64,000 nucleotides of DNA from Candidatus Dechloromonas phosphorivorans (GCA_016721185.1 JADKIP010000012.1:1-64000), one strand, 5' to 3'; shown: positions 43,635 to 53,512, numbered from the stretch's first letter. The notes: a model not told the origin generated them from the sequence alone. Made by a program: numbers and translations.

Positions 43635-43952
43635 TTATGCGCTTACCAGTTCGCCGTTCGACTTGAACACGCGAACCTTGCGACCATCTTCAAGCACCTT
43701 AAAGCCAACGCGATCAGCTTTTTTGGTTGCCGGATTAAATAGCGCAACATTGGAGAGATGAATTGGCATGTCTTTATCAACGATGCCGCCAGCAACACCT
43801 TTTACAGGGTTCGGCTTCATATGTTTTTTTGCACGATTGACACCATCAACGAGAACATGGTCCTCATCAATGCGGCGCAGCACTGACCCGCGCTTACCCT
43901 TGTCTTTACCGGTCAAAACGATGACGTCATCGCCTTTACGAATTTTTTCCAT
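43635..43952 (-). CDS. rplX: 50S ribosomal protein L24
   Basis: 105 residues. KOW motif GDDVIVLTGKDKGKRGSVLRRI at the N-terminus, then VDGVNRAKKHMKPNPVKGVAGGIVDKDMPIHLSNVALFNP. It is an early 50S assembly initiator. Nine bases each side to rplE and rplN. Confidence 0.97.
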   Translation of the reverse strand: MEKIRKGDDVIVLTGKDKGKRGSVLRRIDEDHVLVDGVNRAKKHMKPNPVKGVAGGIVDKDMPIHLSNVALFNPATKKADRVGFKVLEDGRKVRVFKSNGELVSA

Positions 43953-43961
43953 GTCCCGTCC

Positions 43962-44330
43962 TTACAGCACTTCAGGGGCCAATGACACGATCTTCATGAA
44001 GCGCTCAGTACGCAACTCACGCGTAACCGGGCCAAAGATGCGGGTGCCAATAGGCTCAAGCTTGTTGTTGAGAAGAACTGCGGCATTGCCATCAAAGCGC
44101 ACAAGTGAACCATCTGGGCGACGAACACCCTTGGCCGTACGAACAACCACAGCCGTGTAAACATCACCTTTCTTGACACGACCACGCGGGGCAGCATCCT
44201 TAATACTAACCTTGATGATGTCACCAATCCCGGCGTAGCGGCGCTTAGAGCCACCCAATACCTTGATACACATTACTGAACGAGCGCCGGTATTATCGGC
44301 AACGTCCAATGTTGTCTGCATCTGAATCAT
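43962..44330 (-). CDS. rplN: 50S ribosomal protein L14
   Basis: 122 residues, the invariant L14 length. MIQMQTTLDVADNTGARSVMCIKVLGGSKRRYAGIGDIIKVSIKDAAPRGRVKKGDV, and the C-terminal RELRTERFMKIVSLAPEVL. It is the first gene of the spc block, separated from rpsQ by 154 bases that hold a terminator. Confidence 0.97.
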   Translation of the reverse strand: MIQMQTTLDVADNTGARSVMCIKVLGGSKRRYAGIGDIIKVSIKDAAPRGRVKKGDVYTAVVVRTAKGVRRPDGSLVRFDGNAAVLLNNKLEPIGTRIFGPVTRELRTERFMKIVSLAPEVL

Positions 44331-44421
44331 TTTAATTTAACCCCAACTTAATCCGCACACACGGTCAGTCTTGGAACCCGTACGGGTCGAACAAATTTGC
44401 GGACCCGCAAGAGGACCTCGC

Positions 44422-44449
44422 AAAAAAGAAGCCGGATTATACCGGCTTC
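44422..44449 (-). terminator. Hairpin terminator between rpsQ and rplN
   Basis: GAAGCCGG pairs with CCGGCTTC around ATTATA. On the minus strand it is followed by six T, a good intrinsic terminator 36-63 bases after the rpsQ stop. It separates the S10 block from the spc block and could be partial (read-through). Confidence 0.85.
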
Positions 44450-44484
44450 TCAGACACCAAAGCAAGCACTATTAAAAGCTTTCG

Positions 44485-44751
44485 TTATACAACGATCGCC
44501 TTTTCGAGCACTGTTGTTATCGCCCACGATTTAGTGCGTGACACAGGACGAGTCTCGATGATCTCAACGAGATCACCTGTCTTGGCCACATTGTCATGGT
44601 TATGAGCGTGGTACTTCTTGGATCGCACCATCACCTTGCCATACATTGGGTGCTTTACTTTCCGCTCAATTAGAACGGTGACCGTCTTTTCCATCTTATC
44701 ACTAACCACCCGACCGACGAGGGTACGCTTGCTGCTTGAGATTTCACTCAT
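44485..44751 (-). CDS. rpsQ: 30S ribosomal protein S17
   Basis: 88 residues, SSKRTLVGRVVSDKMEKTVTVLIERKVKHPMYGKVMVRSKKYHAHNHDN, OB-fold S17. Last gene of the S10 block, its start overlapping the rpmC stop by four bases. A terminator follows. Confidence 0.97.
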   Translation of the reverse strand: MSEISSSKRTLVGRVVSDKMEKTVTVLIERKVKHPMYGKVMVRSKKYHAHNHDNVAKTGDLVEIIETRPVSRTKSWAITTVLEKAIVV

Positions 44752-44942
44752 TGCTGCACCGCCTTTTCACGGATGAGCGTACGTACGCGAGCGATATCGC
44801 GACGTACTTTTGACATTTGGCTGGTATTAGACAACTGCTGTGTTGCAAGCTGCATACGCATACCGAATTGGGCCTTCAAGAGGTCAAGCAGTTCTTTTTT
44901 GAGCTCGTCGACGCTCTTGGTTCTCAGTTCACTAGATTTCAT
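44748..44942 (-). CDS. rpmC: 50S ribosomal protein L29
   Basis: 64 residues, two long helices (MKSSELRTKSVDELKKELLDLLKAQFGMRMQLATQQLSNTSQMSKVRRDIARVRTLIREK). It forms the trigger-factor/SRP docking area with L23 at the tunnel exit. Overlaps rpsQ by four bases. Confidence 0.97.
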   Translation of the reverse strand: MKSSELRTKSVDELKKELLDLLKAQFGMRMQLATQQLSNTSQMSKVRRDIARVRTLIREKAVQQ

Positions 44943-44944
44943 GA

Positions 44945-45358
44945 TTACCCCAGATGACGAGTCACAAAAGTGGTGGAAATGGGCAACTTAGCAGCAGCAA
45001 GCGCGAAAGCCTCGCGTGCCAACGCTTCATTTACACCATCCATTTCATACAGAACTTTGCCAGGCTGAATTTCGGCAACCCAATACTCAGGATTACCCTT
45101 ACCATTTCCCATGCGAACTTCAGCTGGTTTTTTGGAGATTGGCTTGTCCGGGAAAATGCGAATCCAAATCCGGCCACCACGCTTGATATGACGTGTCATA
45201 GCGCGTCGAGCCGCCTCGATTTGACGAGCAGTCAGCCGACCACGTCCGGTCGCCTTCAAGCCCCACTCACCAAACGAAACCTTCGTGCCTCGAGTGGCAA
45301 GCCCCTCATTCCGGCCCTTTTGTTCCTTACGGAACTTGCGACGTTTTGGTTGCATCAT
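44945..45358 (-). CDS. rplP: 50S ribosomal protein L16
   Basis: 137 residues, MMQPKRRKFRKEQKGRNEGLATRGTKVSFGEWGLKATGRGRLTARQIEAARRAMTRHIKRGG. The second ATG (45355) is also possible, but the first matches the ML-start of family members. It holds the A-site tRNA and contains the arginine (in RPxxxx-type loop KPAEVRMGNGKGNPEYWVAEIQPGK) region used by ribosomal oxygenases. Confidence 0.97.
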   Translation of the reverse strand: MMQPKRRKFRKEQKGRNEGLATRGTKVSFGEWGLKATGRGRLTARQIEAARRAMTRHIKRGGRIWIRIFPDKPISKKPAEVRMGNGKGNPEYWVAEIQPGKVLYEMDGVNEALAREAFALAAAKLPISTTFVTRHLG

Positions 45359-45359
45359 A

Positions 45360-46157
45360 TTAGATACCCGCCTTTCTTACACGCTTAGCTGGGTCTTTAG
45401 AATCAGCAACGGCGCCATCGGGCTTTTTAACCGTACGAGTACGTGGGCGATCACCCTCGGGCTTACCGGGAGCACGGCGCGGACGACGATCATCAGCCGC
45501 CGGATCAGCCGCTTCTGGTTGATCATTTCGATCAAGCATATCGCCCTTATAGACCCACACCTTGATACCGATAATGCCGTAAGTAGTGAGCGCTTCTGAT
45601 GTCGCATAATCAATATCTGCACGAAGCGTGTGAAGTGGAACACGCCCTTCACGATACCATTCGCTACGAGCAATTTCGGCGCCATTGAGACGGCCTGCAC
45701 TCATAACTTTAATGCCCTTGGCACCCAAACGCATCGCATTCTGCATCGCGCGCTTCATTGCACGACGGAACATGATTCGCTTTTCAAGCTGCTGAGAGAT
45801 CGAGTCAGCAATTAGCTGAGCATCAATTTCCGGCTTACGGATCTCCTCGATTGAAACATGAACGGGAACACCCATGATTCTCTGCAGATCGGAGCGCAGC
45901 TGCTCAATATCCTCACCCTTTTTACCAATAACAACACCTGGGCGAGCCGAGTAAACCGTAACTCGCGCATTCTTAGCTGGGCGCTCAATAAGCACCCTAC
46001 CGACTGAAGCATGCGCAAGTCGATGCTTTAAGTACTCACGTACTTTCACATCCTCCTGCAGCATACCAGGAAAGTCTTTGCTGTTTGCATACCAGCGCGA
46101 ACTCCAGTTTTTTGTAACGACCAGACGAAAGCCAGTCGGATGTATTTTCTGTCCCAT
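45360..46157 (-). CDS. rpsC: 30S ribosomal protein S3 with an extended C-terminal tail
   Basis: 265 residues, about 30 longer than E. coli S3. KH domain VIGKKGEDIEQLRSDLQRIMG and the C-terminal core GIKVMSAGRLNGAEIARSEWYREGRVPLHTLRADIDYA are intact. After YKGDMLDR there is a disordered charged tail with many Pro, Arg and Asp residues (45360-45520). S3 helps form the mRNA entry tunnel and unwinds mRNA. Such tails vary among betaproteobacteria and no function is claimed. Confidence 0.96.
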   Translation of the reverse strand: MGQKIHPTGFRLVVTKNWSSRWYANSKDFPGMLQEDVKVREYLKHRLAHASVGRVLIERPAKNARVTVYSARPGVVIGKKGEDIEQLRSDLQRIMGVPVHVSIEEIRKPEIDAQLIADSISQQLEKRIMFRRAMKRAMQNAMRLGAKGIKVMSAGRLNGAEIARSEWYREGRVPLHTLRADIDYATSEALTTYGIIGIKVWVYKGDMLDRNDQPEAADPAADDRRPRRAPGKPEGDRPRTRTVKKPDGAVADSKDPAKRVRKAGI

Positions 46158-46166
46158 GGCTTTTCC

Positions 46167-46496
46167 TCAGTTACCAACGGTCAGATAAATGTGGCAGGTC
46201 GGCTTAATAATCCGATTTCCACGACCTTTGGCTCGTGCTGTGAACCGCTTCAGCACTGTTCCTTTTTCAACATAAATGATTTTCACCGACAAATCATCAA
46301 TATCTGCGCCGTCATTGTGCTCAGCATTAGCCATAGCAGACTCAAGTACTTTTTTGATGATGTCGGCGCCCTTTTTAGGGCAAAAAGCCAGGATGTTAAG
46401 AGCCTGACCAACCGGCTTGCCACGCACCAGATCAGCCACGAGGCGACCTTTTTGCGCGGAGAGGCGTACGCCTCGTAAACTTGCACGAGTTTCCAT
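46167..46496 (-). CDS. rplV: 50S ribosomal protein L22
   Basis: 109 residues. RASLRGVRLSAQKGRLVADLVRGKPVGQALNILAFCPKKGADIIKKVLESAMANAEHN and the tunnel beta-hairpin GTVLKRFTARAKGRGNRIIKPTCHI, whose tip sets macrolide access. No insert in the hairpin. Confidence 0.97.
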   Translation of the reverse strand: METRASLRGVRLSAQKGRLVADLVRGKPVGQALNILAFCPKKGADIIKKVLESAMANAEHNDGADIDDLSVKIIYVEKGTVLKRFTARAKGRGNRIIKPTCHIYLTVGN

Positions 46497-46505
46497 GTCA
46501 GCTCC

Positions 46506-46781
46506 TTACTTCTTGGCCTTTTTGCCGGCGGTGTGACCCTTAAACGTACGGGTCAGCGAAAATTCGCCAAGCTTGTGACCGACCATATTTTCGGTAACAA
46601 ATACCGGAATATGCTGTTTGCCATTATGAACAGCGATCGTCAAACCGATAAACTCGGGAAGAATCGTTGAACGACGTGACCAAGTTTTGATCGGGCGCTT
46701 GTCGTTAGTGGCGCGAACCGCTTCGACTTTGTCGATGAGATACGCATCAACAAACGGGCCCTTTTTGAGAGAACGTCCCAT
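46506..46781 (-). CDS. rpsS: 30S ribosomal protein S19
   Basis: 91 residues. RSLKKGPFVDAYLIDKVEAVRATNDKRPIKTWSRRSTILPEFIGLTIAVHNGKQHIPVFVTENMVGHKLGEFSLTR. It contacts the A-site finger. Ten bases after rplB. Confidence 0.97.
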   Translation of the reverse strand: MGRSLKKGPFVDAYLIDKVEAVRATNDKRPIKTWSRRSTILPEFIGLTIAVHNGKQHIPVFVTENMVGHKLGEFSLTRTFKGHTAGKKAKK

Positions 46782-46791
46782 TTCCTACCCC

Positions 46792-47618
46792 TTAACGCTT
46801 GTGACGACGCTGAACGATCATGCTGTTCGTGCGCTTGTTGCTACGGGTACGGTAGCCCTTGGTAGGCTGACCCCACGGATTAACCGGAACGCGGCCTTCG
46901 CCAGTACGACCTTCGCCACCACCATGCGGGTGATCAACGGGGTTCATAGCGACACCTCGAACCGTAGGGCGAATACCGCGCCAACGATTAGCACCCGCCT
47001 TGCCGATCTTGCGTAAGTTGTTCTCTTCGTTCCCAACCTCTCCGATCGTGGCACGACATTCAACGTGCACGCGACGAACCTCACCGGAACGCAATCGAAT
47101 TTGGGCATAGATCCCTTCACGCGCCAGCAACTGAGCTGACGTACCAGCGGAGCGAGCCAACTGAGCCCCTTTACCGGGAAGCATCTCAACACAGCAAATG
47201 GTCGTACCAACCGGAATATTGCGAATCGGTAGCGAATTACCTGACTTGATCGGCGCTTCCGAACCAGTCATGATTGGCTGACCAACCACCATGCCCTTAT
47301 TGGCAATAATGTAGCGGCGCTCGCCATCAGCAAAACAAATTAATGCAATGTTTGCGGTCCTGTTTGGATCGTATTCCAAGCGTTCAACTTTGGCAGGAAT
47401 ACCGTCCTTCGCGCGTTTGAAATCGACAACACGATACGCTTGCTTATGGCCACCACCTTGATGGCGAACAGTAATACGACCGTTATTATTGCGACCAGCG
47501 TTTTGCGACTTTGACTCAGTCAGAGCAGCGAAAGGCTTGCCCTTATGAAGATTTGCATTAACAACCTGAACGACAGCACGACGCCCAGGGAAGTCGGCTT
47601 AACTTTAACGAGAGCCAT
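46792..47618 (-). CDS. rplB: 50S ribosomal protein L2, with a one-base deletion in the given sequence
   Basis: The true start is ATG 47618 (MALVKVKPTS), overlapping the rplW stop as TAATG. As given, the frame breaks after PTS. Adding one base to the GGG run at 47588-47590 restores PTSPGRRAVVQVVNANLHKG and the rest of L2 to VQRRHKR, 275 residues, the normal length. The peptidyl-transferase-region motif RGVAMNPVDHPHGGGEGRT is intact. L2 is essential and universally single-copy, so the break is almost certainly a sequence error and not a natural mutation. Confidence 0.93.
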
Positions 47619-47920
47619 TAGGCATTCCCCCCGTCAACAAAATTAATCTCTTGGCCAGACTTCAGGCAAACATAAGCCTTTTTCCAGCTCTTCCGACGGC
47701 CAACCGCACCACGGAAACGCTTGACTTTGCCCTTGACGTTAGAGACTTGCACTGACTCAACATCGACCTTGAAGAGCAGCTCAACCGCCGCCTTGATCTC
47801 CGGCTTAGTTGCATCCGAAACCACGCGAAAGATCACCTGTTCGTGCTTTTCGGCAACATAAGTTGCCTTTTCGGAGATCTGAGGCGCCAAAAGCACCTGC
47901 ATCAGACGTTCTTGATTCAT
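47618..47920 (-). CDS. rplW: 50S ribosomal protein L23
   Basis: 100 residues from ATG 47920 (MNQERLMQVLLAPQISEKATYVAEK), which overlaps the rplD stop in ATGA; two codons upstream would also be open. It is the tunnel-exit protein that docks trigger factor. C-terminal part RFRGAVGRRKSWKKAYVCLKSGQEI is conserved. Confidence 0.96.
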   Translation of the reverse strand: MNQERLMQVLLAPQISEKATYVAEKHEQVIFRVVSDATKPEIKAAVELLFKVDVESVQVSNVKGKVKRFRGAVGRRKSWKKAYVCLKSGQEINFVDGGNA

Positions 47921-48540
47921 CCCCACATCTCCTCGAACTTAGCCACCGCATTCTTGGTCACGAGCACCTTAGCGAAACGAACCAATGAAACCGGATCAGC
48001 TTCCTGAGCTTCGAGGACCAGAACATTGGGCAGATTACGTGACGAGAGATACAAGTTCTCGTTCAACGCATCCGTAATCACCAGCAGATTACCTTCCAGA
48101 CCCATGCTCTTCAGCTTTTCGGCAAACAGCTTGGTCTTGGGGGCATCGACAGAAAGGTCATCAATAACAACCAGCCGATCTTGACGAGCCAACTCAGAGA
48201 GAATCGCAGCCATACCGGCGCGGAACATCTTTTTGTTAACCTTTTGGCTGAAGTTTTCTTCAGGCGAATTAGGGAAAATTCGACCACCGCCACGCCACAA
48301 AGGACTGCCGTTACTACCAGCACGAGCGCGGCCTGTACCTTTTTGTCGCCACGGCTTCGTCGTAGTGTGACGAACTTCGGAACGATCTTTTTGCTGGCGA
48401 TCTCCAGAACGCGCGTTGGCTTGATACGCCACAACGACTTGGTGAACGAGCGCCTCATTGAAATCGCGACCGAACAAAACATCAGAAGCCTGCAACTTGG
48501 CCGCATCCTGACCTTGTTCGTTAATTACCTTAAGTTCCAT
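47917..48540 (-). CDS. rplD: 50S ribosomal protein L4
   Basis: 207 residues with the extended tunnel loop (TTTKPWRQKGTGRARAGSNGSPLWRGGG) and the C-terminal RNA-binding globule. In enterics L4 represses the S10 operon by binding its leader; the structured leader in front of rplC (49189-49282) is a candidate target here. Confidence 0.97.
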   Translation of the reverse strand: MELKVINEQGQDAAKLQASDVLFGRDFNEALVHQVVVAYQANARSGDRQQKDRSEVRHTTTKPWRQKGTGRARAGSNGSPLWRGGGRIFPNSPEENFSQKVNKKMFRAGMAAILSELARQDRLVVIDDLSVDAPKTKLFAEKLKSMGLEGNLLVITDALNENLYLSSRNLPNVLVLEAQEADPVSLVRFAKVLVTKNAVAKFEEMWG

Positions 48541-48549
48541 GTCGCCCCC

Positions 48550-49188
48550 TTAAGCCTTGACTGCCGGACGCACGACAACGTCAGCGCCCTTGGCACCCGG
48601 AACGGCGCCACGAACCAGCAATAGCTGGCGCTCAACATCGACACGCACAATAGTCAAACCCTGCATAGTGCATTGGACGTCGCCCATATGCCCTGCCATA
48701 CGCTTACCCGGAAAGACCCGCCCAGGATCCTGCGCCATACCAATTGAACCTGGCGCATTGTGGGACAGCGAGTTACCGTGTGACGCGCGGTTTGAGCTGA
48801 AATTGTGACGCTTAATGGCACCCTGAAACCCCTTACCAATGGAGTTACCGGTCACATCAACTTTTTGCCCTTCGGCAAAAATTGTAGCGGCCACTTGGTC
48901 GCCAGCCTTAAAAGAGGCTAGCTGCTCCGTTTCAATACGGAACTCTTTCAGAACATGCCCGGATTCAACGCCAGCTTTGGCCAAATGGCCAGCAAGAGGC
49001 TTTGAAACACGCGAGGCACGGCGCTTGCCGAAAGCGACCTGGATGGCTGCGTAGCCATCGATCGCCGGCGTTTTAACTTGGGTCACGCGATTGTTTGACA
49101 CGTCAAGCACAGTTACCGGGATGGACGCGCCATCTTCAGCAAAAATGCGAGTCATGCCAACCTTGCGACCTACAAGGCCTAGACTCAT
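48550..49188 (-). CDS. rplC: 50S ribosomal protein L3
   Basis: 212 residues from ATG 49188 (MSLGLVGRKVGMTRIFAEDGASIPVTV); GAGGAG lies eight bases upstream. The long loop HNFSSNRASHGNSLSHNAPGSIGMAQDPGRVFPGKRMAGHMGD reaches the peptidyl-transferase centre and includes the conserved Gln in GMAQDPG, which PrmB methylates in other bacteria. First gene after the promoter-like site at 49277. Confidence 0.97.
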   Translation of the reverse strand: MSLGLVGRKVGMTRIFAEDGASIPVTVLDVSNNRVTQVKTPAIDGYAAIQVAFGKRRASRVSKPLAGHLAKAGVESGHVLKEFRIETEQLASFKAGDQVAATIFAEGQKVDVTGNSIGKGFQGAIKRHNFSSNRASHGNSLSHNAPGSIGMAQDPGRVFPGKRMAGHMGDVQCTMQGLTIVRVDVERQLLLVRGAVPGAKGADVVVRPAVKA

Positions 49189-49205
49189 GGTTATTCTCCT
49201 CACCG

Positions 49206-49263
49206 CCGGCTGCGATTGGCCGGACGATGTAAAACAACAAATGGGCGACCAACAAGGTCACCC
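49206..49263 (-). other. Two hairpins in the rplC leader
   Basis: On the minus strand, GGGTGACC-TTGTT-GGTCGCCC (one G-U pair; 49243-49263) is followed by a T-rich stretch, and then CCGGC-N8-GCCGG (49206-49223) stands just before the ribosome binding site. The first looks like an attenuator, the second like an RBS-proximal stem. They are placed where an L4- or L3-responsive leader could act. Structure is predicted by eye only. Confidence 0.45.
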
Positions 49264-49276
49264 CCGAAAGTTGCGG

Positions 49277-49306
49277 ATTATATCCGCTAAACCTTTATTA
49301 TTGCAA
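49277..49306 (-). promoter_or_regulatory. Probable sigma-70 promoter in front of rplC
   Basis: Minus-strand TTGCAA (49306-49301), 18-base spacer, TATAAT (49282-49277). The -35 lies in the last codons of rpsJ. It would start transcription near 49270, about 80 bases before the rplC ATG, separating rplC and later genes from rpsJ and tuf. Confidence 0.6.
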
Positions 49307-49609
49307 CTTGATCTCGACGTCCACACCAGCCGGCAAGTCCAGCTTCATGAGGGCATCAACTGTTTTATCAGTAGGATCAACAATATCCATCAAACGAAGA
49401 TGGGTACGAATTTCCAACTGGTCACGAGACGCTTTATTAACGTGTGGCGAACGCAAAATGTCAAAACGCTCTTTACGAGTCGGCAGCGGAACTGGACCAC
49501 GTACAACCGCACCAGTGCGCTTGGCAGTTTCAACAATTTCCTGAGCAGACTGATCGATTAGGCGATAGTCGAAGGCTTTGAGTCGAATACGAATTTTCTG
49601 GCTTTGCAT
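49298..49609 (-). CDS. rpsJ: 30S ribosomal protein S10
   Basis: 103 residues. QSQKIRIRLKAFDYRLIDQSAQEIVETAKRTGAVVRGPVPLPTRKERFDILRSPHVNKASRDQLEIRTHLRLMDIVDPT is canonical S10/NusE. It serves both in the 30S head and in NusB-dependent antitermination. It is 52 bases after tuf. Confidence 0.97.
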   Translation of the reverse strand: MQSQKIRIRLKAFDYRLIDQSAQEIVETAKRTGAVVRGPVPLPTRKERFDILRSPHVNKASRDQLEIRTHLRLMDIVDPTDKTVDALMKLDLPAGVDVEIKLQ

Positions 49610-49661
49610 TTTTTAACTTCCAAAGAGCGAAGGGGAGAGACACTCTCCCCAGATGTAAAAA

Positions 49662-50852
<1,191 letters not shown>

Positions 50853-50867
50853 TTTCAGCTCTCCGGA

Positions 50868-52961
50868 TTACTTCTTGTTAATGACAGCTTCAGCGACGTT
50901 TTTCGGCGCCTCAACATAATGCTTAAATTCCATCGAGTAGGTTGCGCGACCTTGCGACAAGGAGCGCACAGATGTCGAATAACCAAACATCTCCGAGAGA
51001 GGAACCTCTGCCTTGATCACCTTGATACCGCCAATCTGATCTTCCATGCCCTGAACAATACCGCGACGCGAAGAAAGGTCGCCCATCACGTTCCCCATGT
51101 ATTCTTCCGGCGTCTCGACCTCGACGGACATCATCGGCTCAAGCAAGGTTGGGCTCGCTTTTTTCAACCCCTCCTTGAAAGCCATTGAAGCGGCCATGCG
51201 GAACGCATTCTCGTTCGAGTCAACATCGTGATATGACCCATCAAACAAGGTGAACTTAACGTCGACAACGGGGTAGCCGGCCAGAACACCGTTATTCATG
51301 CAGAGTTGCAAACCCTTATCGACTGCTGGAATAAATTCACGTGGCACTGAGCCGCCCTTGATGGCATCGATGAACTCGTATCCCTTACCAGTCTCGTTCG
51401 GCTCAATTTTGAGCCATACATGCCCGTATTGACCACGACCACCGGACTGCTTGGCATACTTACCTTCCTGCTCAACCGCTTTCTTGATGCATTCACGGTA
51501 GGCAACTTGCGGCGCGCCCACGGTTGCTTCAACACTAAACTCGCGGCGCATACGGTCAACCAGAATTTCGAGGTGTAATTCACCCATGCCGGAAATAATA
51601 GTTTGACCAGACTCTTCGTCAGTACGCACTCGGAAGGAAGGATCCTCCTGAGCCAAGCGCCCCAGCGCCATACCCATTTTTTCCTGGTCGACTTTGGTTT
51701 TTGGCTCGACGGCGACGTGAATTACCGGCTCTGGAAAAATCATCCGCTCGAGTGTAATGATTTTATTTGGATCACAAAGCGTATCGCCTGTCGTGGCCTC
51801 TTTCAAGCCGACAGCCGCAGCAATATCACCAGCACGGACTTCCTTGATCTCTTCGCGCTGGTTAGCATGCATTTGAAGAATGCGGCCCAGACGCTCCTTG
51901 CGCCCCTTAACAGGGTTGTATACCGAATCACCAGAATTGATAACCCCAGAATAGACGCGGAAGAAAATCAATTGGCCAACAAACGGATCGGTCATGATCT
52001 TGAATGCCAACGCCGAGAAAGGCTCGTCATCCGCCGCGCGACGCTCACCCACCGAGTCATTTTCGAGAACACCCTTGACCGGCGGGATATCAACCGGCGA
52101 AGGCAACAGCTCAACCACGGCATCAAGCATCTTTTGAACGCCCTTGTTCTTGAATGCAGTACCGCAGAGCATTGGCTGAATTTCACAGGCGATGGTCCGG
52201 GTGCGCAAACCAAGAATGATGTCAGCCTCTGACAACTCACCGTTCTCAAGATAACGATTCATCAGCTCTTCGGATGCCTCGGCAGCCGCTTCCACCATCT
52301 GCTCACGCCACGTGTTTGCCTCTTCGAGCAAATTTTCCGGGATTTCGCGAGCATCATACTTCATACCCTGAGAGGCCTCATCCCAATAGATTGCCTTCAT
52401 GCGAATCAGGTCTACAACGCCCTCAAAAGCCTCCTCTGCACCGATTGGTATAACAACCGGAATCGGATTTGCTTTCAGGCGCAACTTCAATTGTTCAACG
52501 ACCTTGAAGAAATTAGCGCCGGAACGGTCCATCTTGTTTACAAAAGCGAGGCGCGGAACGCCGTACTTGTTCGCCTGACGCCAAACCGTTTCAGATTGCG
52601 GCTGAACACCACCCACCGCGCAATAAACCATACACGCCGCATCCAGGACGCGCATAGAACGCTCAACTTCAATTGTGAAGTCCACGTGCCCCGGAGTGTC
52701 AATAATATTGATGTGATGTGGAGCAAACTGCTTGTCCATACCACTCCAGAAACAGGTTGTTGCCGCAGAAGTAATCGTGATACCACGCTCCTGCTCCTGC
52801 TCCATCCAGTCCATTGTTGCGGCGCCATCATGGACTTCACCGATTTTGTGATTAACACCGGTGTAAAAAAGAATACGTTCTGTCGTCGTCGTCTTGCCGG
52901 CGTCGATGTGAGCGCTAATACCGATATTACGGTAGCGCTCAATGGGAGTTTTACGGGCCAC
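50868..52961 (-). CDS. fusA: Elongation factor G
   Basis: 697 residues. G domain AHIDAGKTTTTERILFYTG, DTPGHVDFTIEVERSMRVLD, NKMDRSGANF, then domains II-V (SGMGELHLEILVDRMRREFSVEATVGAPQVAYRE, MEDQIGGIKVIKAEVPLSEMFGYSTSVRSLSQGRATYSMEF). It drives translocation. It is 18 bases after rpsG and part of rpsL-rpsG-fusA-tuf. Confidence 0.98.
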   Translation of the reverse strand: MARKTPIERYRNIGISAHIDAGKTTTTERILFYTGVNHKIGEVHDGAATMDWMEQEQERGITITSAATTCFWSGMDKQFAPHHINIIDTPGHVDFTIEVERSMRVLDAACMVYCAVGGVQPQSETVWRQANKYGVPRLAFVNKMDRSGANFFKVVEQLKLRLKANPIPVVIPIGAEEAFEGVVDLIRMKAIYWDEASQGMKYDAREIPENLLEEANTWREQMVEAAAEASEELMNRYLENGELSEADIILGLRTRTIACEIQPMLCGTAFKNKGVQKMLDAVVELLPSPVDIPPVKGVLENDSVGERRAADDEPFSALAFKIMTDPFVGQLIFFRVYSGVINSGDSVYNPVKGRKERLGRILQMHANQREEIKEVRAGDIAAAVGLKEATTGDTLCDPNKIITLERMIFPEPVIHVAVEPKTKVDQEKMGMALGRLAQEDPSFRVRTDEESGQTIISGMGELHLEILVDRMRREFSVEATVGAPQVAYRECIKKAVEQEGKYAKQSGGRGQYGHVWLKIEPNETGKGYEFIDAIKGGSVPREFIPAVDKGLQLCMNNGVLAGYPVVDVKFTLFDGSYHDVDSNENAFRMAASMAFKEGLKKASPTLLEPMMSVEVETPEEYMGNVMGDLSSRRGIVQGMEDQIGGIKVIKAEVPLSEMFGYSTSVRSLSQGRATYSMEFKHYVEAPKNVAEAVINKK

Positions 52962-52979
52962 GATGAATACCTTTGAAAA

Positions 52980-53450
52980 TTAGAAGCGGAAGTGAGCAAA
53001 AGCCTTGTTGGCATCTGCCATACGGTGAACTTCATCACGCTTCTTAACCGCACCACCGCGATTTTCAGCTGCCTCCATCATTTCAGCGGCCAAACGCTGC
53101 CCCATCGATTTTTCGGAGCGCTTACGGGCGGACTCACGCAACCAGCGCATTGCTAGCGCAGCGCGGCGAGCCGGGCGCACTTCAACGGGCACCTGATAAT
53201 TCGCACCACCGACGCGGCGGGATTTGACCTCAACCATCGGGCGAACATTACCCATGGCAGAGCTAAACACTTCCAACGGATCTTTACCGCCCTTGGTCGT
53301 GATAATTTCAAATGCTCCATAAACGATACGCTCAGCAACCGACTTCTTGCCACTTTGCATGATCGCATTAATGAATTTTGAAACTTCTACGTTACCGAAT
53401 TTTGGATCCGGAAGGATGGAACGCTTTGGTACTTCACGACGACGGGGCAT
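52980..53450 (-). CDS. rpsG: 30S ribosomal protein S7
   Basis: 156 residues, MPRRREVPKRSILPDPKFGNVEVSKFINAIMQSGKKSVAERIVYGAFEIITTK, nucleates assembly of the 30S head. The partner rpsL is 110 bases upstream, with a hairpin between them. Confidence 0.97.
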   Translation of the reverse strand: MPRRREVPKRSILPDPKFGNVEVSKFINAIMQSGKKSVAERIVYGAFEIITTKGGKDPLEVFSSAMGNVRPMVEVKSRRVGGANYQVPVEVRPARRAALAMRWLRESARKRSEKSMGQRLAAEMMEAAENRGGAVKKRDEVHRMADANKAFAHFRF

Positions 53451-53482
53451 GTTGACCTCAATTAATCATTATTCAGTTTAAA

Positions 53483-53512
53483 AGCCGGGAAGGGGTTTTC
53501 ACCCACCCGGCT
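53483..53512 (-). terminator. Hairpin between rpsL and rpsG
   Basis: AGCCGGG pairs with CCCGGCT, with an inner GGGTG/CCCC part. On the minus strand the stem is followed by TTTTAAA. It lies 48-78 bases after the rpsL stop. A weak terminator or attenuator, since rpsG-fusA-tuf must still be expressed. Confidence 0.6.
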
